Assembly: GCA_019752245.1 (NCBI GenBank)
Contig: JAIEMH010000320.1
Location: forward strand, 1-19,779
Source: Flavobacteriaceae bacterium
GTDB lineage: Bacteria; Bacteroidota; Bacteroidia; Flavobacteriales; Flavobacteriaceae
DNA: 19,779 bases
Direction of reading: 5' to 3'
Shown: piece after piece, positions 1 through 7,332 of the stretch
Layout: every line of letters begins with the position of its first letter
Numbering within the stretch: the stretch's first letter is position 1
Notes under the pieces: model-generated
Databases searched by the model: none
What the model saw: only the letters and a program-made list of their open reading frames with translations
Told to the model about the DNA's origin: nothing
Position numbers and translations under genes: made by a program

Positions 1-1356
1 GGCAACTTTTTCTGGAATAACTTCTAATTCCTGAAGGTATCTATGAAAATCAGAGTTAGACATTGTACCCTTAGCTTTAGCAAGACGAAGAGCGATCATT
101 GTTAAAACTGTAATTTGTGTTGTAAATGCTTTTGTAGAAGCAACACCAATTTCTGGTCCTGCATGAGTATAGGCACCTGCATGAGTTTCTCTAGAAATAG
201 AAGAACCAACAACGTTACAAACACCAAAAACAAAGGCTCCTTTTTCTTTAGCTAGTTTTATTGCAGCTAAGGTATCGGCAGTTTCTCCTGATTGAGATAT
301 AGCAATTACAACATCTTTACTTGTAATAATTGGATTTCTATATCTGAATTCTGAAGCATACTCTACTTCAACAGGTATTCTAGCAAATTCTTCAATTACA
401 TACTCAGCAACCAATCCTGCATGCCAAGAAGTTCCACAAGCAATAATTAATATCCTGTCTGCATTAAGAAATTTTTCTATATTATCCTCAACACCGGCCA
501 TTTGAATTATACCACTATTAGCATGAAGCCTTCCTCTATAAGTGTCTTTTATAACATTAGGTTGTTCATAAATTTCTTTAAGCATAAAATGGTCGTAACC
601 TCCTTTTTCTATTTGCTCTAAATTCATTTGCAACTCCTGAATGTAAGGATCAACTAAAGAATCATCTTTTATTTTTCTTATTTTTAAAGGTTTATGCAAA
701 CGTACAACTGCCATTTCTTCATCTTCAAGATAAATAGCATTTGAAGTATATTCTATAAAAGGTGATGCATCAGATGCAATAAAAAATTCATCTTCACCAA
801 CACCAATAGCTAATGGACTTCCTAAACGAGCCACGACTATTTCATCTGGTTTTTCCTTGTCAAAAACACAAATTGCATAAGCACCAACAACTTGATTTAA
901 TGCAACTTGAACAGCTTTTCCAAGTTTTAAATTTTCTTTTTTCTGAACTTCTTCAATAAGATTTACTAAAACTTCTGTATCTGTATCAGATTTAAAAGTG
1001 TAACCTCTTTTAATTAATTCTTTTTTTAAAGGCTCGTAATTTTCAATAATACCATTATGAATTATTGACAAGTTACCCGAGTTTGATAAATGCGGATGAG
1101 AATTTACGTCGTTTGGAACACCATGTGTTGCCCAACGAGTATGTCCCATTCCTATGGTTCCATTCGTTGTAATTTCTTTAGAAGCCTTGGCCTCTAAGTC
1201 TGCAACTTTACCTTTTGTTTTGGAAACTTTTAAATCAGTTCCGTCAAAAAGCATAACGCCAGCACTATCGTAGCCTCTATATTCTAGACGTTTCAATCCT
1301 TTTATAATAATAGGATATGCTTCACGATATCCGATATATCCAACAATTCCACACAT
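1..1356 (-). CDS. glmS: Glutamine-fructose-6-phosphate aminotransferase (isomerizing), 3' end cut by window
   Basis: This cytosolic enzyme makes glucosamine-6-phosphate from fructose-6-phosphate and glutamine, the first committed step to UDP-GlcNAc for peptidoglycan and surface glycans. I translated it from the ATG at 1354-1356. It opens MCGIVGYIG, so Cys2 becomes the N-terminal nucleophile of a class II glutamine amidotransferase domain. RLEYRGYDSAG, GHTRWATHG and HNGIIENY follow, as expected for GlmS. A first SIS sugar-phosphate domain carries ACGTSWHAG (Ala306 onward) and SQSGETADT. The frame is open to base 1, giving 452 codons; the family is usually a little over 600 residues, so most of the second SIS domain and the C-terminal catalytic tail lie outside the window. 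The start lies 20 bp after the DUF4270 stop, so it is probably the last or a late gene of that operon. I see no glmS ribozyme and no promoter in the gap. Confidence 0.97.
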   Translation of the reverse strand, partial: MCGIVGYIGYREAYPIIIKGLKRLEYRGYDSAGVMLFDGTDLKVSKTKGKVADLEAKASKEITTNGTIGMGHTRWATHGVPNDVNSHPHLSNSGNLSIIHNGIIENYEPLKKELIKRGYTFKSDTDTEVLVNLIEEVQKKENLKLGKAVQVALNQVVGAYAICVFDKEKPDEIVVARLGSPLAIGVGEDEFFIASDASPFIEYTSNAIYLEDEEMAVVRLHKPLKIRKIKDDSLVDPYIQELQMNLEQIEKGGYDHFMLKEIYEQPNVIKDTYRGRLHANSGIIQMAGVEDNIEKFLNADRILIIACGTSWHAGLVAEYVIEEFARIPVEVEYASEFRYRNPIITSKDVVIAISQSGETADTLAAIKLAKEKGAFVFGVCNVVGSSISRETHAGAYTHAGPEIGVASTKAFTTQITVLTMIALRLAKAKGTMSNSDFHRYLQELEVIPEKVA

Positions 1357-1376
1357 AAATTTACAGTATTAATTAA

Positions 1377-3017
1377 TTAGTTAGGTTTTGTATAATAAAT
1401 TTCAAGTTTTAATCTTTTGTCATAGTTTATATTGCCAACTGGTATATTACTACCATACAAAATTGTACCGAGAGGATTAACAACAGACATTACAGGAACA
1501 AATTTTGTTTGGAAAGCACCGTTTGTAATAGGCGTCAACAAGTTTGCGTTGGAAGGACTATTAATATTCTCTGTAACAACTAGACCAAGCCTAACATTTG
1601 TTGAATCATTTAAAACCAAATTCCTAATATGATTAGTAATTTTTATTTTATAAGTTGTCCCTCTTGAGTCTGAATCTTTTTTGATTATTCCACCATGAAC
1701 ATACTTACTATATTTTGTTTTTGAACTTGTTGTAAAGTCACTATAAAAATCAACTAGTGGTCGTTTGTTATTTAAATCATACAAATAAATTCTGTTTGGC
1801 TCTGGAGCATTATTTCCTGAAGCATCCTTCATAGCATCTTTGTCTATATGAAAAGTCAAGTTAGCTTCGTTTATTAATAAATTTTGGTTTTTTATGGCTT
1901 GTAATTCTGTGTTTGAAGCATTATTTGGCAAACCTCCAAACAAATCAATAACAGCCATAGAGCCGTCACCACCTTTAACAAAAAGCTTTTGATCTCCAGT
2001 AGTCGGATTTGGGGTTACATATCCTGGATAATTATTATCATTTTCAAATAAATTTACAGAATGTCCTCCTAATTTAATTTGAATTACTCTTCTAACAGTA
2101 CCGGTATTTGTTGCAGACAAATTATCTCGGTAAGCAATCCTTATGTAGCCATTTGCAAAATTTAATTTAGCTAAAGAACCTTGATTTAGAGATGTTGGAG
2201 CATTTCCAACTTTAAAATACAACCCTCTAAAGTAATCTTTAAAAATATCATTATTAAATAATTTTCCCGAAGGTGCATTGAAAATTTTATCCCTAAAAAA
2301 ATCTTTTTTCAAACTAATTACCATACCTGGAGCTAATCGCTCTTTTACAGCAACATTAGTTGTTCCAACATTTTTATATAATTTTATTTGTTTGTCACTA
2401 AATTTAAATTTAGAGTTTTGCGAATTATCTATTAATGTGCTGTCTTGGATATTTCTGTTATCATCATTTAATAATACTCCAGTGTTTGAATCAAAATCAC
2501 TTTGTTGATTAGAATAGTATTTTTGAAGTTGTAGAAAACCTGTTGAAGGATCATGATCCTTTAAAAAATATTTAGACTCATAAACTTTCAAATCTATTTC
2601 GTTAGCACCATGAATAGAGTCCAATGAATAGGTGCTATCGCCTGAAGTTGCATCTGTACTTTGAAACGAACTAAAATAAGGAACATACAAGTAAACAGAA
2701 TCAATGACTATATTTGCTGGAGTTCTATAAAATGATGGATTAGTACTGGTTAACTGCAACTGCGATACAAAACTAGCTTTGGTTTTTCCAAAAACAGGAT
2801 TGTTATAATATCCTAAAGAGTTAATTGGCAAATCATTTGTTTGAACAGCTCCCATATTTTGACTGTAGGCGATAACATTTCGCTCCATTTTGTCTAATCC
2901 ATAATGATCTTCTCCTAAAATTCCTGCTCCAATTTCATTAACGTCTTTATCGCAAGATGCGATAAAAAGAACTAAAAACCCAACGACAATTGTTTTAAAT
3001 AAAAAATTAAATTTCAT
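1377..3017 (-). CDS. DUF4270 family lipoprotein
   Basis: This is a 546-residue exported protein of the DUF4270 family, which is known from Bacteroidota and has no established function that I know of. Residues 1-22 form a lipoprotein signal peptide with a lipobox ending IASC, so Cys22 is the likely lipidated residue. The following D-K-D residues are acidic-rich, loosely like surface-export signals of Bacteroidota lipoproteins. The mature part is rich in Asn, Ser, Thr and aromatic residues with many short alternating hydrophobic stretches, suggesting a beta-rich cell-surface or periplasmic protein. I recognise no catalytic motif. It sits 15 bp after the half-length glycogen-synthase-like gene and 20 bp before glmS on the same strand. 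That makes an operon likely and suggests an envelope or surface-glycan role, which is inference only. The family assignment comes from overall resemblance and this characteristic gene order. Confidence 0.85.
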   Translation of the reverse strand: MKFNFLFKTIVVGFLVLFIASCDKDVNEIGAGILGEDHYGLDKMERNVIAYSQNMGAVQTNDLPINSLGYYNNPVFGKTKASFVSQLQLTSTNPSFYRTPANIVIDSVYLYVPYFSSFQSTDATSGDSTYSLDSIHGANEIDLKVYESKYFLKDHDPSTGFLQLQKYYSNQQSDFDSNTGVLLNDDNRNIQDSTLIDNSQNSKFKFSDKQIKLYKNVGTTNVAVKERLAPGMVISLKKDFFRDKIFNAPSGKLFNNDIFKDYFRGLYFKVGNAPTSLNQGSLAKLNFANGYIRIAYRDNLSATNTGTVRRVIQIKLGGHSVNLFENDNNYPGYVTPNPTTGDQKLFVKGGDGSMAVIDLFGGLPNNASNTELQAIKNQNLLINEANLTFHIDKDAMKDASGNNAPEPNRIYLYDLNNKRPLVDFYSDFTTSSKTKYSKYVHGGIIKKDSDSRGTTYKIKITNHIRNLVLNDSTNVRLGLVVTENINSPSNANLLTPITNGAFQTKFVPVMSVVNPLGTILYGSNIPVGNINYDKRLKLEIYYTKPN

Positions 3018-3032
3018 GTTTTATAAATTATA

Positions 3033-3836
3033 TTACAACATCTTTTTGTAAAAAGAAGTGTAGGCATTTGCGAACTCTTCTTTCGATGCGAAAGGTAAAA
3101 AAGGTTTCCCTGAAGATTCTATAAATTTTGTTAAACTTGGCGAAAGACTTTCTGAAGCAATAATTACTGCATCAGAATGAGCAACTGATATTTTAATTAA
3201 ATTTTCATAATTTGGTATTTCTAAATCGGCTATTGCATCATCAGGAATTCCATCAAATTTAATTTTGTTAATCATTTCTAAATCCAAAGTACCATCAAAA
3301 GACTGACTGTATACTGAACTAACAATTTTAGTTTCAGAAAAAAGTGCTTCATCTTTATAAAAATGCTTCATGTAAACTGGCAGCATTGAAGCCATCCAAC
3401 CGTGAACATGAATGATATCTGGAACCCAATTTAATTTTTTAACCGTTTCTACAACACCTTTTGCAAAGAAAATTGCTCGTTCATCGTTATCTGGATACAA
3501 AACGCCATCTTCATCAGAAAAGGTTGCTTTTCTTTTAAAATATTCGTCATTATCAATAAAATAAACTTGAATTCTTTCTTTAGGAATTGAAGCAACTTTA
3601 ATAATCAACGGCATATCAACATCATTCACCACAAGATTCATCCCAGAAAGGCGAATTACTTCATGCAATTGATGCCTTCTTTCGTTGATATTCCCATATC
3701 TCGGCATAAAAATTCTAATTTGTCCGCCTTGATCATTAATCATTTTTGGCACGTCATATGACATAAGAGAAACTTCATTCTCTGCTAAATAAGGCACCAC
3801 TTCAGATGATACATATAATATCCTCTTGTCTTCCAT
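3033..3836 (-). CDS. Half-length glycogen/starch synthase-like protein (GT5 N-terminal domain only)
   Basis: The protein is 267 residues from the chosen start. It resembles the N-terminal Rossmann half of GT5 glycogen/starch synthases: KRILYVSSEVVPY at the N-terminus, RIFMPRYGNINERRHQ, a YFIDNDEYF stretch, and DIIHVHGWMAS near the middle, matching the H-x-HGW segment of the family. Full GT5 enzymes are roughly 450-500 residues and bind nucleotide-sugar largely with the C-terminal half, which is absent. The K-T/V-G-G-L motif expected after the first strand is replaced by A-E-N-E-V (from Ala18). Glycogen synthesis by this protein alone is therefore doubtful. An upstream in-frame ATG at 3870-3872 would add 12 residues, but a -7 promoter box covers 3874-3881, so that codon would lie at or before the transcript start; I chose the ATG at 3834-3836. 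It is first in an operon with the DUF4270 gene and glmS. Confidence 0.8.
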   Translation of the reverse strand: MEDKRILYVSSEVVPYLAENEVSLMSYDVPKMINDQGGQIRIFMPRYGNINERRHQLHEVIRLSGMNLVVNDVDMPLIIKVASIPKERIQVYFIDNDEYFKRKATFSDEDGVLYPDNDERAIFFAKGVVETVKKLNWVPDIIHVHGWMASMLPVYMKHFYKDEALFSETKIVSSVYSQSFDGTLDLEMINKIKFDGIPDDAIADLEIPNYENLIKISVAHSDAVIIASESLSPSLTKFIESSGKPFLPFASKEEFANAYTSFYKKML

Positions 3837-3873
3837 AAAAGTATTTATTTGTTTATTGGCAATAAAAAACATG

Positions 3874-3881
3874 CAAAATTA
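3874..3881 (-). promoter_or_regulatory. Putative Bacteroidetes -7 promoter box for the GT5-like/DUF4270/glmS operon
   Basis: Read on the minus strand, the bases are TAATTTTG, an exact match to the Bacteroidetes sigma-factor -7 consensus TAnnTTTG. A transcript would be expected to begin within about ten bases downstream, near 3865-3870. That leaves roughly 30 bases of leader before the ATG at 3836. I see no clear TTTG -33 element at the usual spacing. Confidence 0.55.
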
Positions 3882-3912
3882 CAAAAATTTATGCAGATAA
3901 TTACTAAAGTAG

Positions 3913-3920
3913 TAAGTTTG
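3913..3920 (+). promoter_or_regulatory. Putative Bacteroidetes -7 promoter box for panC
   Basis: The bases read TAAGTTTG, an exact TAnnTTTG match, 23 bases before the panC ATG at 3944. The predicted start point near 3925 leaves a short leader. A weak T-rich segment at 3887-3890 is the only candidate for the upstream element. Together with the opposite-strand box at 3874-3881 it makes a compact divergent promoter region. Confidence 0.55.
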
Positions 3921-3943
3921 TACCCTATTTTAATCAAAAAGAC

Positions 3944-4792
3944 ATGCTCATTTTCAATAACAAAGTTGATTTAAACAAGCACTTACGCAACAAACAACAG
4001 AAAAACCTATCTCTTGGTTTTGTTCCAACTATGGGAGCTTTACATGAAGGCCATCTCTCTTTGTTGAAAAAATCTATTGAAAACAATGATGTTACAGTAA
4101 TAAGTATATTTGTAAATCCAACTCAATTTAATAATTCAGAAGATTTAAAAAAATATCCTAGAACATTAGAAACAGATGTTAAAAAAATAGAAACCGTGTC
4201 AAGTGATATTATTGTTTACGCTCCAACAGTTGACGATATTTATGGAGGAAATACAAAATCGGAACATTATAATTTTGACGGTCTAGAAAATCAAATGGAA
4301 GGAAAATTTCGTCCAGGACATTTTGACGGAGTTGGAACGGTTGTAAAACGATTGTTTGAAATTGTAAAACCAACAAATGCTTATTTTGGAGAAAAAGATT
4401 TTCAACAATTACAAATCGTAAAAAAATTGGTTGAAAAAGAAAATATTCCAGTAAATATAATAGGTTGTGAGATTTTTAGAGAGCAAAACGGACTCGCAAT
4501 GAGCTCTAGAAACGAACGCCTTTCTAACCAAGAACGTAAAGAGGCTGTCATAATTTATAAAACAATAAGCAAAGCTAAAACACTTTTTGGCACGAAATCT
4601 GCTAAAGAGGTTTCAAGATTTGTCACGAAAATGTTTCAAAACAATCCATTATTTGAGTTGGAATATTTTGAAATTGCCGACGAAGCTACGTTATTACCTT
4701 GTGCTAGAAAAACTAAAAGCAAGAAATACCGAGCTTTTATTGCAGTTTTTGTTAACAAAATAAGATTGATTGATACTATTTCACTAAATTAA
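3944..4792 (+). CDS. panC: Pantoate-beta-alanine ligase (pantothenate synthetase)
   Basis: This cytosolic enzyme joins pantoate to beta-alanine with ATP hydrolysis to AMP, through a pantoyl-adenylate intermediate, to make pantothenate, the coenzyme A precursor. At 282 residues it has the family's normal length. It shows the nucleotidyltransferase-type ATP site PTMGALHEGH (residues 28-37), FVNPTQF, the GEKDFQQ segment at about 149-155 that contacts substrate, and MSSRN at 186-190, which is the KMSKS-like loop. The FRPGHFDGV segment before the catalytic core is also typical. A -7 promoter box lies just upstream. panD follows after 14 bp, so two genes of the same pathway are adjacent: PanD supplies the beta-alanine used here. 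Confidence 0.98.
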   Translation: MLIFNNKVDLNKHLRNKQQKNLSLGFVPTMGALHEGHLSLLKKSIENNDVTVISIFVNPTQFNNSEDLKKYPRTLETDVKKIETVSSDIIVYAPTVDDIYGGNTKSEHYNFDGLENQMEGKFRPGHFDGVGTVVKRLFEIVKPTNAYFGEKDFQQLQIVKKLVEKENIPVNIIGCEIFREQNGLAMSSRNERLSNQERKEAVIIYKTISKAKTLFGTKSAKEVSRFVTKMFQNNPLFELEYFEIADEATLLPCARKTKSKKYRAFIAVFVNKIRLIDTISLN

Positions 4793-4802
4793 TTTAACTT
4801 TG
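4770..4802 (+). promoter_or_regulatory. Possible internal promoter for panD, close enough for a leaderless transcript
   Basis: TAACTTTG at 4795-4802 matches TAnnTTTG exactly, and TTG at 4770-4772 lies 22 bases upstream of it, within the range tolerated for a -33 element. The box ends only four bases before the panD ATG at 4807. Transcription from it would therefore start at or next to the first codon. It lies at the 3' end of panC, so panD could be read both from panC and from here. Confidence 0.4.
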
Positions 4803-4806
4803 CCCC

Positions 4807-5157
4807 ATGCAAATTCAAGTTGTAAAATCAAAAATTCATCGCGTTAAAGTAACTGGCGCTGATTTGAACTATATCGGTAGTATCACTATCGACGAAGCTC
4901 TTATGGATGCTTCCAACCTTATTGAAGGTGAAAAAGTTGCTATTGTTAACATCAATAATGGTGAACGCTTTGAAACTTATGCCATAAAAGGAGCAAGAAA
5001 TTCGGGCGAAATTACCCTTAATGGTCCGGCTGCTCGAAAAGTACACGCAGGCGATATTATCATCATTATTTCGTATGCTACTTTAGATTTTGAAGAAGCA
5101 AAAACCTTCAAACCTTGGCTCGTTTTCCCAAATGAAAATGACAATTCATTGAAATAG
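4807..5157 (+). CDS. panD: Aspartate 1-decarboxylase, pyruvoyl-dependent
   Basis: PanD decarboxylates L-aspartate to beta-alanine, the amine substrate of the adjacent panC product. The proenzyme self-cleaves at a Gly-Ser bond to form the pyruvoyl cofactor. Here YIGSITID places Gly24-Ser25 exactly where the family cleaves. The 116-residue length is normal, and residues such as Lys9, His11 and Arg12 (KIHRVKVT) and NGPAAR further on fit the known enzyme. The start is secure because the next in-frame Met, at about residue 33, lies beyond the cleavage site. The flippase-like gene begins four bases after the stop, suggesting translational coupling although its function is unrelated. Confidence 0.98.
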   Translation: MQIQVVKSKIHRVKVTGADLNYIGSITIDEALMDASNLIEGEKVAIVNINNGERFETYAIKGARNSGEITLNGPAARKVHAGDIIIIISYATLDFEEAKTFKPWLVFPNENDNSLK

Positions 5158-5161
5158 CATT

Positions 5162-6121
5162 TTGAAAAAGCACATCAGTAAATGGTTGTCTATAACAATT
5201 CCTATTCTACTAGGAGTTGGTATCATTGTTTATCAATACAACAAATTTACCGAAGCGCAAATCAAGGAAATTGTAGGTTATTTTAAAAACGCCAACTACT
5301 TTTATGTAGTTTTAGCGGTCTTCATTGGATTTATCGGAAACGCTATAAGAGCTTACAGATGGAAGTACATGCTAGACCATTTGGGCTACGAATCTTCTTT
5401 TCAGAATAATTTTATGGCGGTAAATATTGGATATTTACTGAACCTTACAGTGCCAAAATCCGGTGAAATTTCTAGAGCATTAGTCGTAAAAAAATACAAT
5501 AACATTCCGTTTGATAAAGGTTTTGGCACTATTGTAGCTGAGAGAATTTTAGACATGTTTTTTCTATTATTCTTTATGCTATTGTCTGTAATACTTCAGT
5601 TTAAAATTGTAAAAGCATTTATTCTTGATAAAATTCCGTTGCATTTAATTGCTCTTCTTTCTGTAATTGGAATCGTTTCATTTATCGTCTTTATTTTAAT
5701 TTACAAATATTCTAAGCTAAAAATAGTTGCTCTTTTTAAAGAAAAAATATCCGGACTAAAGGAAGGCTTACTAAGCATTTTTCACATGAAAGAAAAATGG
5801 AAGTATTTTTTTCAAACCATTCTCATTTGGGTATCGTATCTTATCACTTATTACGTTGCTACAAAAGTAATTCCCGAAACTTCTGAACTTACATTAAGAG
5901 CAATAATCACATGCTTCGTTGTAGGAAGTATTGCCATAGCATTTACCAATAGTGGTTTTGGAGCTTATCCATTTCTAACTTCCAAAGTTTTACTTTTCTA
6001 CGCAATTGCAGAACCAGCAGGAACGGCTTTTGGATGGATTATTTGGACTTCACAAATGCTACTCGTTTTGATTTTGGGATTGTTGTCATTTTTACTGCTT
6101 CCTATCTTAAATAGAAAATAA
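5162..6121 (+). CDS. Flippase-like integral membrane protein (lysylphosphatidylglycerol synthase TM family, UPF0104)
   Basis: This is a 319-residue polytopic inner-membrane protein with about eight hydrophobic segments. It resembles the membrane part of lysylphosphatidylglycerol synthases (PF03706): an early AxRAYRWKYML segment, VPKSGEISRALVVKKY, GFGTIVAERILDM, and a late NSGFGAYPFL loop. The aminoacyltransferase domain of MprF-type proteins is absent, so it is more likely a lipid or glycan-lipid translocase or a family member of unknown substrate than a synthase. The start is TTG at 5162, four bases after the panD stop. The next in-frame Met is near residue 70 and would remove the first membrane segment, so the TTG start is preferred. 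Confidence 0.87.
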   Translation: MKKHISKWLSITIPILLGVGIIVYQYNKFTEAQIKEIVGYFKNANYFYVVLAVFIGFIGNAIRAYRWKYMLDHLGYESSFQNNFMAVNIGYLLNLTVPKSGEISRALVVKKYNNIPFDKGFGTIVAERILDMFFLLFFMLLSVILQFKIVKAFILDKIPLHLIALLSVIGIVSFIVFILIYKYSKLKIVALFKEKISGLKEGLLSIFHMKEKWKYFFQTILIWVSYLITYYVATKVIPETSELTLRAIITCFVVGSIAIAFTNSGFGAYPFLTSKVLLFYAIAEPAGTAFGWIIWTSQMLLVLILGLLSFLLLPILNRK

Positions 6122-6177
6122 TTTATTATATTGCTTGTTTTTAGATGGTCTATTAGTCATTCAAAAACAAACATTAT

Positions 6178-7332
6178 ATGAAAAAATTAGTCCTATTATT
6201 AGTTATTGCTGTGAGTTGTAATGGATTTGCACAAAAAATGAAAGATAGTATTTTATCTAAAAAACTCGATAAATACCGTCAATTATCCGTTTCACTTCCA
6301 AAATCATACAATAAAGACGCTAAAAAAACGTACCCATTATTATTTTTACTTGATGGCGATTACCTTTTTGAACCCTTTCAAGGTGCATTAAGTTATGGTA
6401 ATTATTGGGACGATTTACCAGAAGTAATCATAGTTGGACTGGATCAAAACCGAGATAATGAACGAGCTGACGATTGCACATTTGATGACAGCACAGGTTT
6501 ACCAGAAGGAAAAGGCGAAAGTTTTTTCGAATTTATTGGCGGTGAACTAATTCCTTTTTTACAAAACAAATACAGAATATCACCATTTAAAATAATTGCC
6601 GGACACGACGTAACTGCTGGTTACATGAATTTGTTTTTATACAAAGACAACCCATTATTTAACGCTTACATCTCGCTTAGCCCTGAACTTGCAACAGAAA
6701 TGGAAGTTCGTGTAGCCGAACGTTTGGCTACTTTTAAACAAAATATTTTTTACTATCAATCATCAGCTGATGGCGATATTAAAAAAATGAGAGCAAAAAT
6801 CACAACTTTAGACGAAAACATCAAAGCCGTTACTAACCCAAATCTAAATTACAAATACGACGATTTTAAAGGCGCATCACATTATTCGCTAGTTTTATAC
6901 TCTATTCCAAGCGCATTATATCAATTCTTTGCTTCTTACCAACCTATTTCTACTTCAGAATTTCAAGAAAAAATTGTTAAATTAGAATCGGGTTATGTAG
7001 ATTATCTAAAAAACAAATATGATGTTTTAGAAAAAGCATTGGGCATCAAAATGAGCATTCGTTTAAATGATTTTAAAGCCATTGAAGCCGCAATTTTAAA
7101 GAACAAAGCTTACGGCGAATTTGAACAACTAGCGCAACTTTCTCGTAAAATGTATCCTAAATCAATGCTTGGCGATTACCATTTGGCTATGTATTATGAA
7201 AATACAGGCGACATTAAAAATGCTGTAAAATATTATCAAAATGGTTTTCAAATGCAAGAAATTGGCGATTTAACTAAAGACATGATGCTTGGCAAAGCCG
7301 ATGAACTTAGAGGTCAAATTAAAAAGAAATAA
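6178..7332 (+). CDS. Exported alpha/beta-hydrolase-fold protein with Asp at the nucleophile position and TPR-like tail
   Basis: This 384-residue protein has a signal peptide at residues 1-19 (ending NGFAQ), so it is periplasmic or secreted. Residues 30-250 resemble the esterase D/Fes-IroE type of alpha/beta hydrolase: YPLLFLLDGDYLF, PEVIIVGLDQN and FNAYISLSPEL. Relatives with activity carry GHSxGG at the nucleophile elbow; here it reads AGHDVTAG, with Asp144 (codon 6607-6609) in place of Ser. The catalytic-type His is retained as GASH, His235. Residues about 330-362 look like a TPR (AMYYENTGDIKNAVKYY), a likely protein-interaction tail. The substrate is unknown. It may be an inactive esterase relative or may use Asp as nucleophile. 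Its stop overlaps the radA start by one base. No clear promoter is visible in the 56 bp before it. Confidence 0.83.
   Translation: MKKLVLLLVIAVSCNGFAQKMKDSILSKKLDKYRQLSVSLPKSYNKDAKKTYPLLFLLDGDYLFEPFQGALSYGNYWDDLPEVIIVGLDQNRDNERADDCTFDDSTGLPEGKGESFFEFIGGELIPFLQNKYRISPFKIIAGHDVTAGYMNLFLYKDNPLFNAYISLSPELATEMEVRVAERLATFKQNIFYYQSSADGDIKKMRAKITTLDENIKAVTNPNLNYKYDDFKGASHYSLVLYSIPSALYQFFASYQPISTSEFQEKIVKLESGYVDYLKNKYDVLEKALGIKMSIRLNDFKAIEAAILKNKAYGEFEQLAQLSRKMYPKSMLGDYHLAMYYENTGDIKNAVKYYQNGFQMQEIGDLTKDMMLGKADELRGQIKKK

Noticed and set aside
1357..1376. Possible glmS ribozyme or riboswitch before glmS
   Set aside because: The gap is only 20 bp between the DUF4270 stop and the glmS start; there is no room for the element, which is in any case typical of Gram-positive bacteria.
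3033..3836. GT5-like gene as a frameshifted or truncated pseudogene of full glycogen synthase
   Set aside because: No C-terminal GT5 remnant lies downstream in any frame; the DUF4270 gene starts 15 bp later, and the reading frame and promoter look intact.
6135..6170. Inverted repeat TTGTTTTT/AAAAACAA after the flippase-like gene, considered as a terminator
   Set aside because: Only eight A/T-rich pairs with a 20-base loop and no following T-run; this occurs easily by chance in AT-rich DNA.
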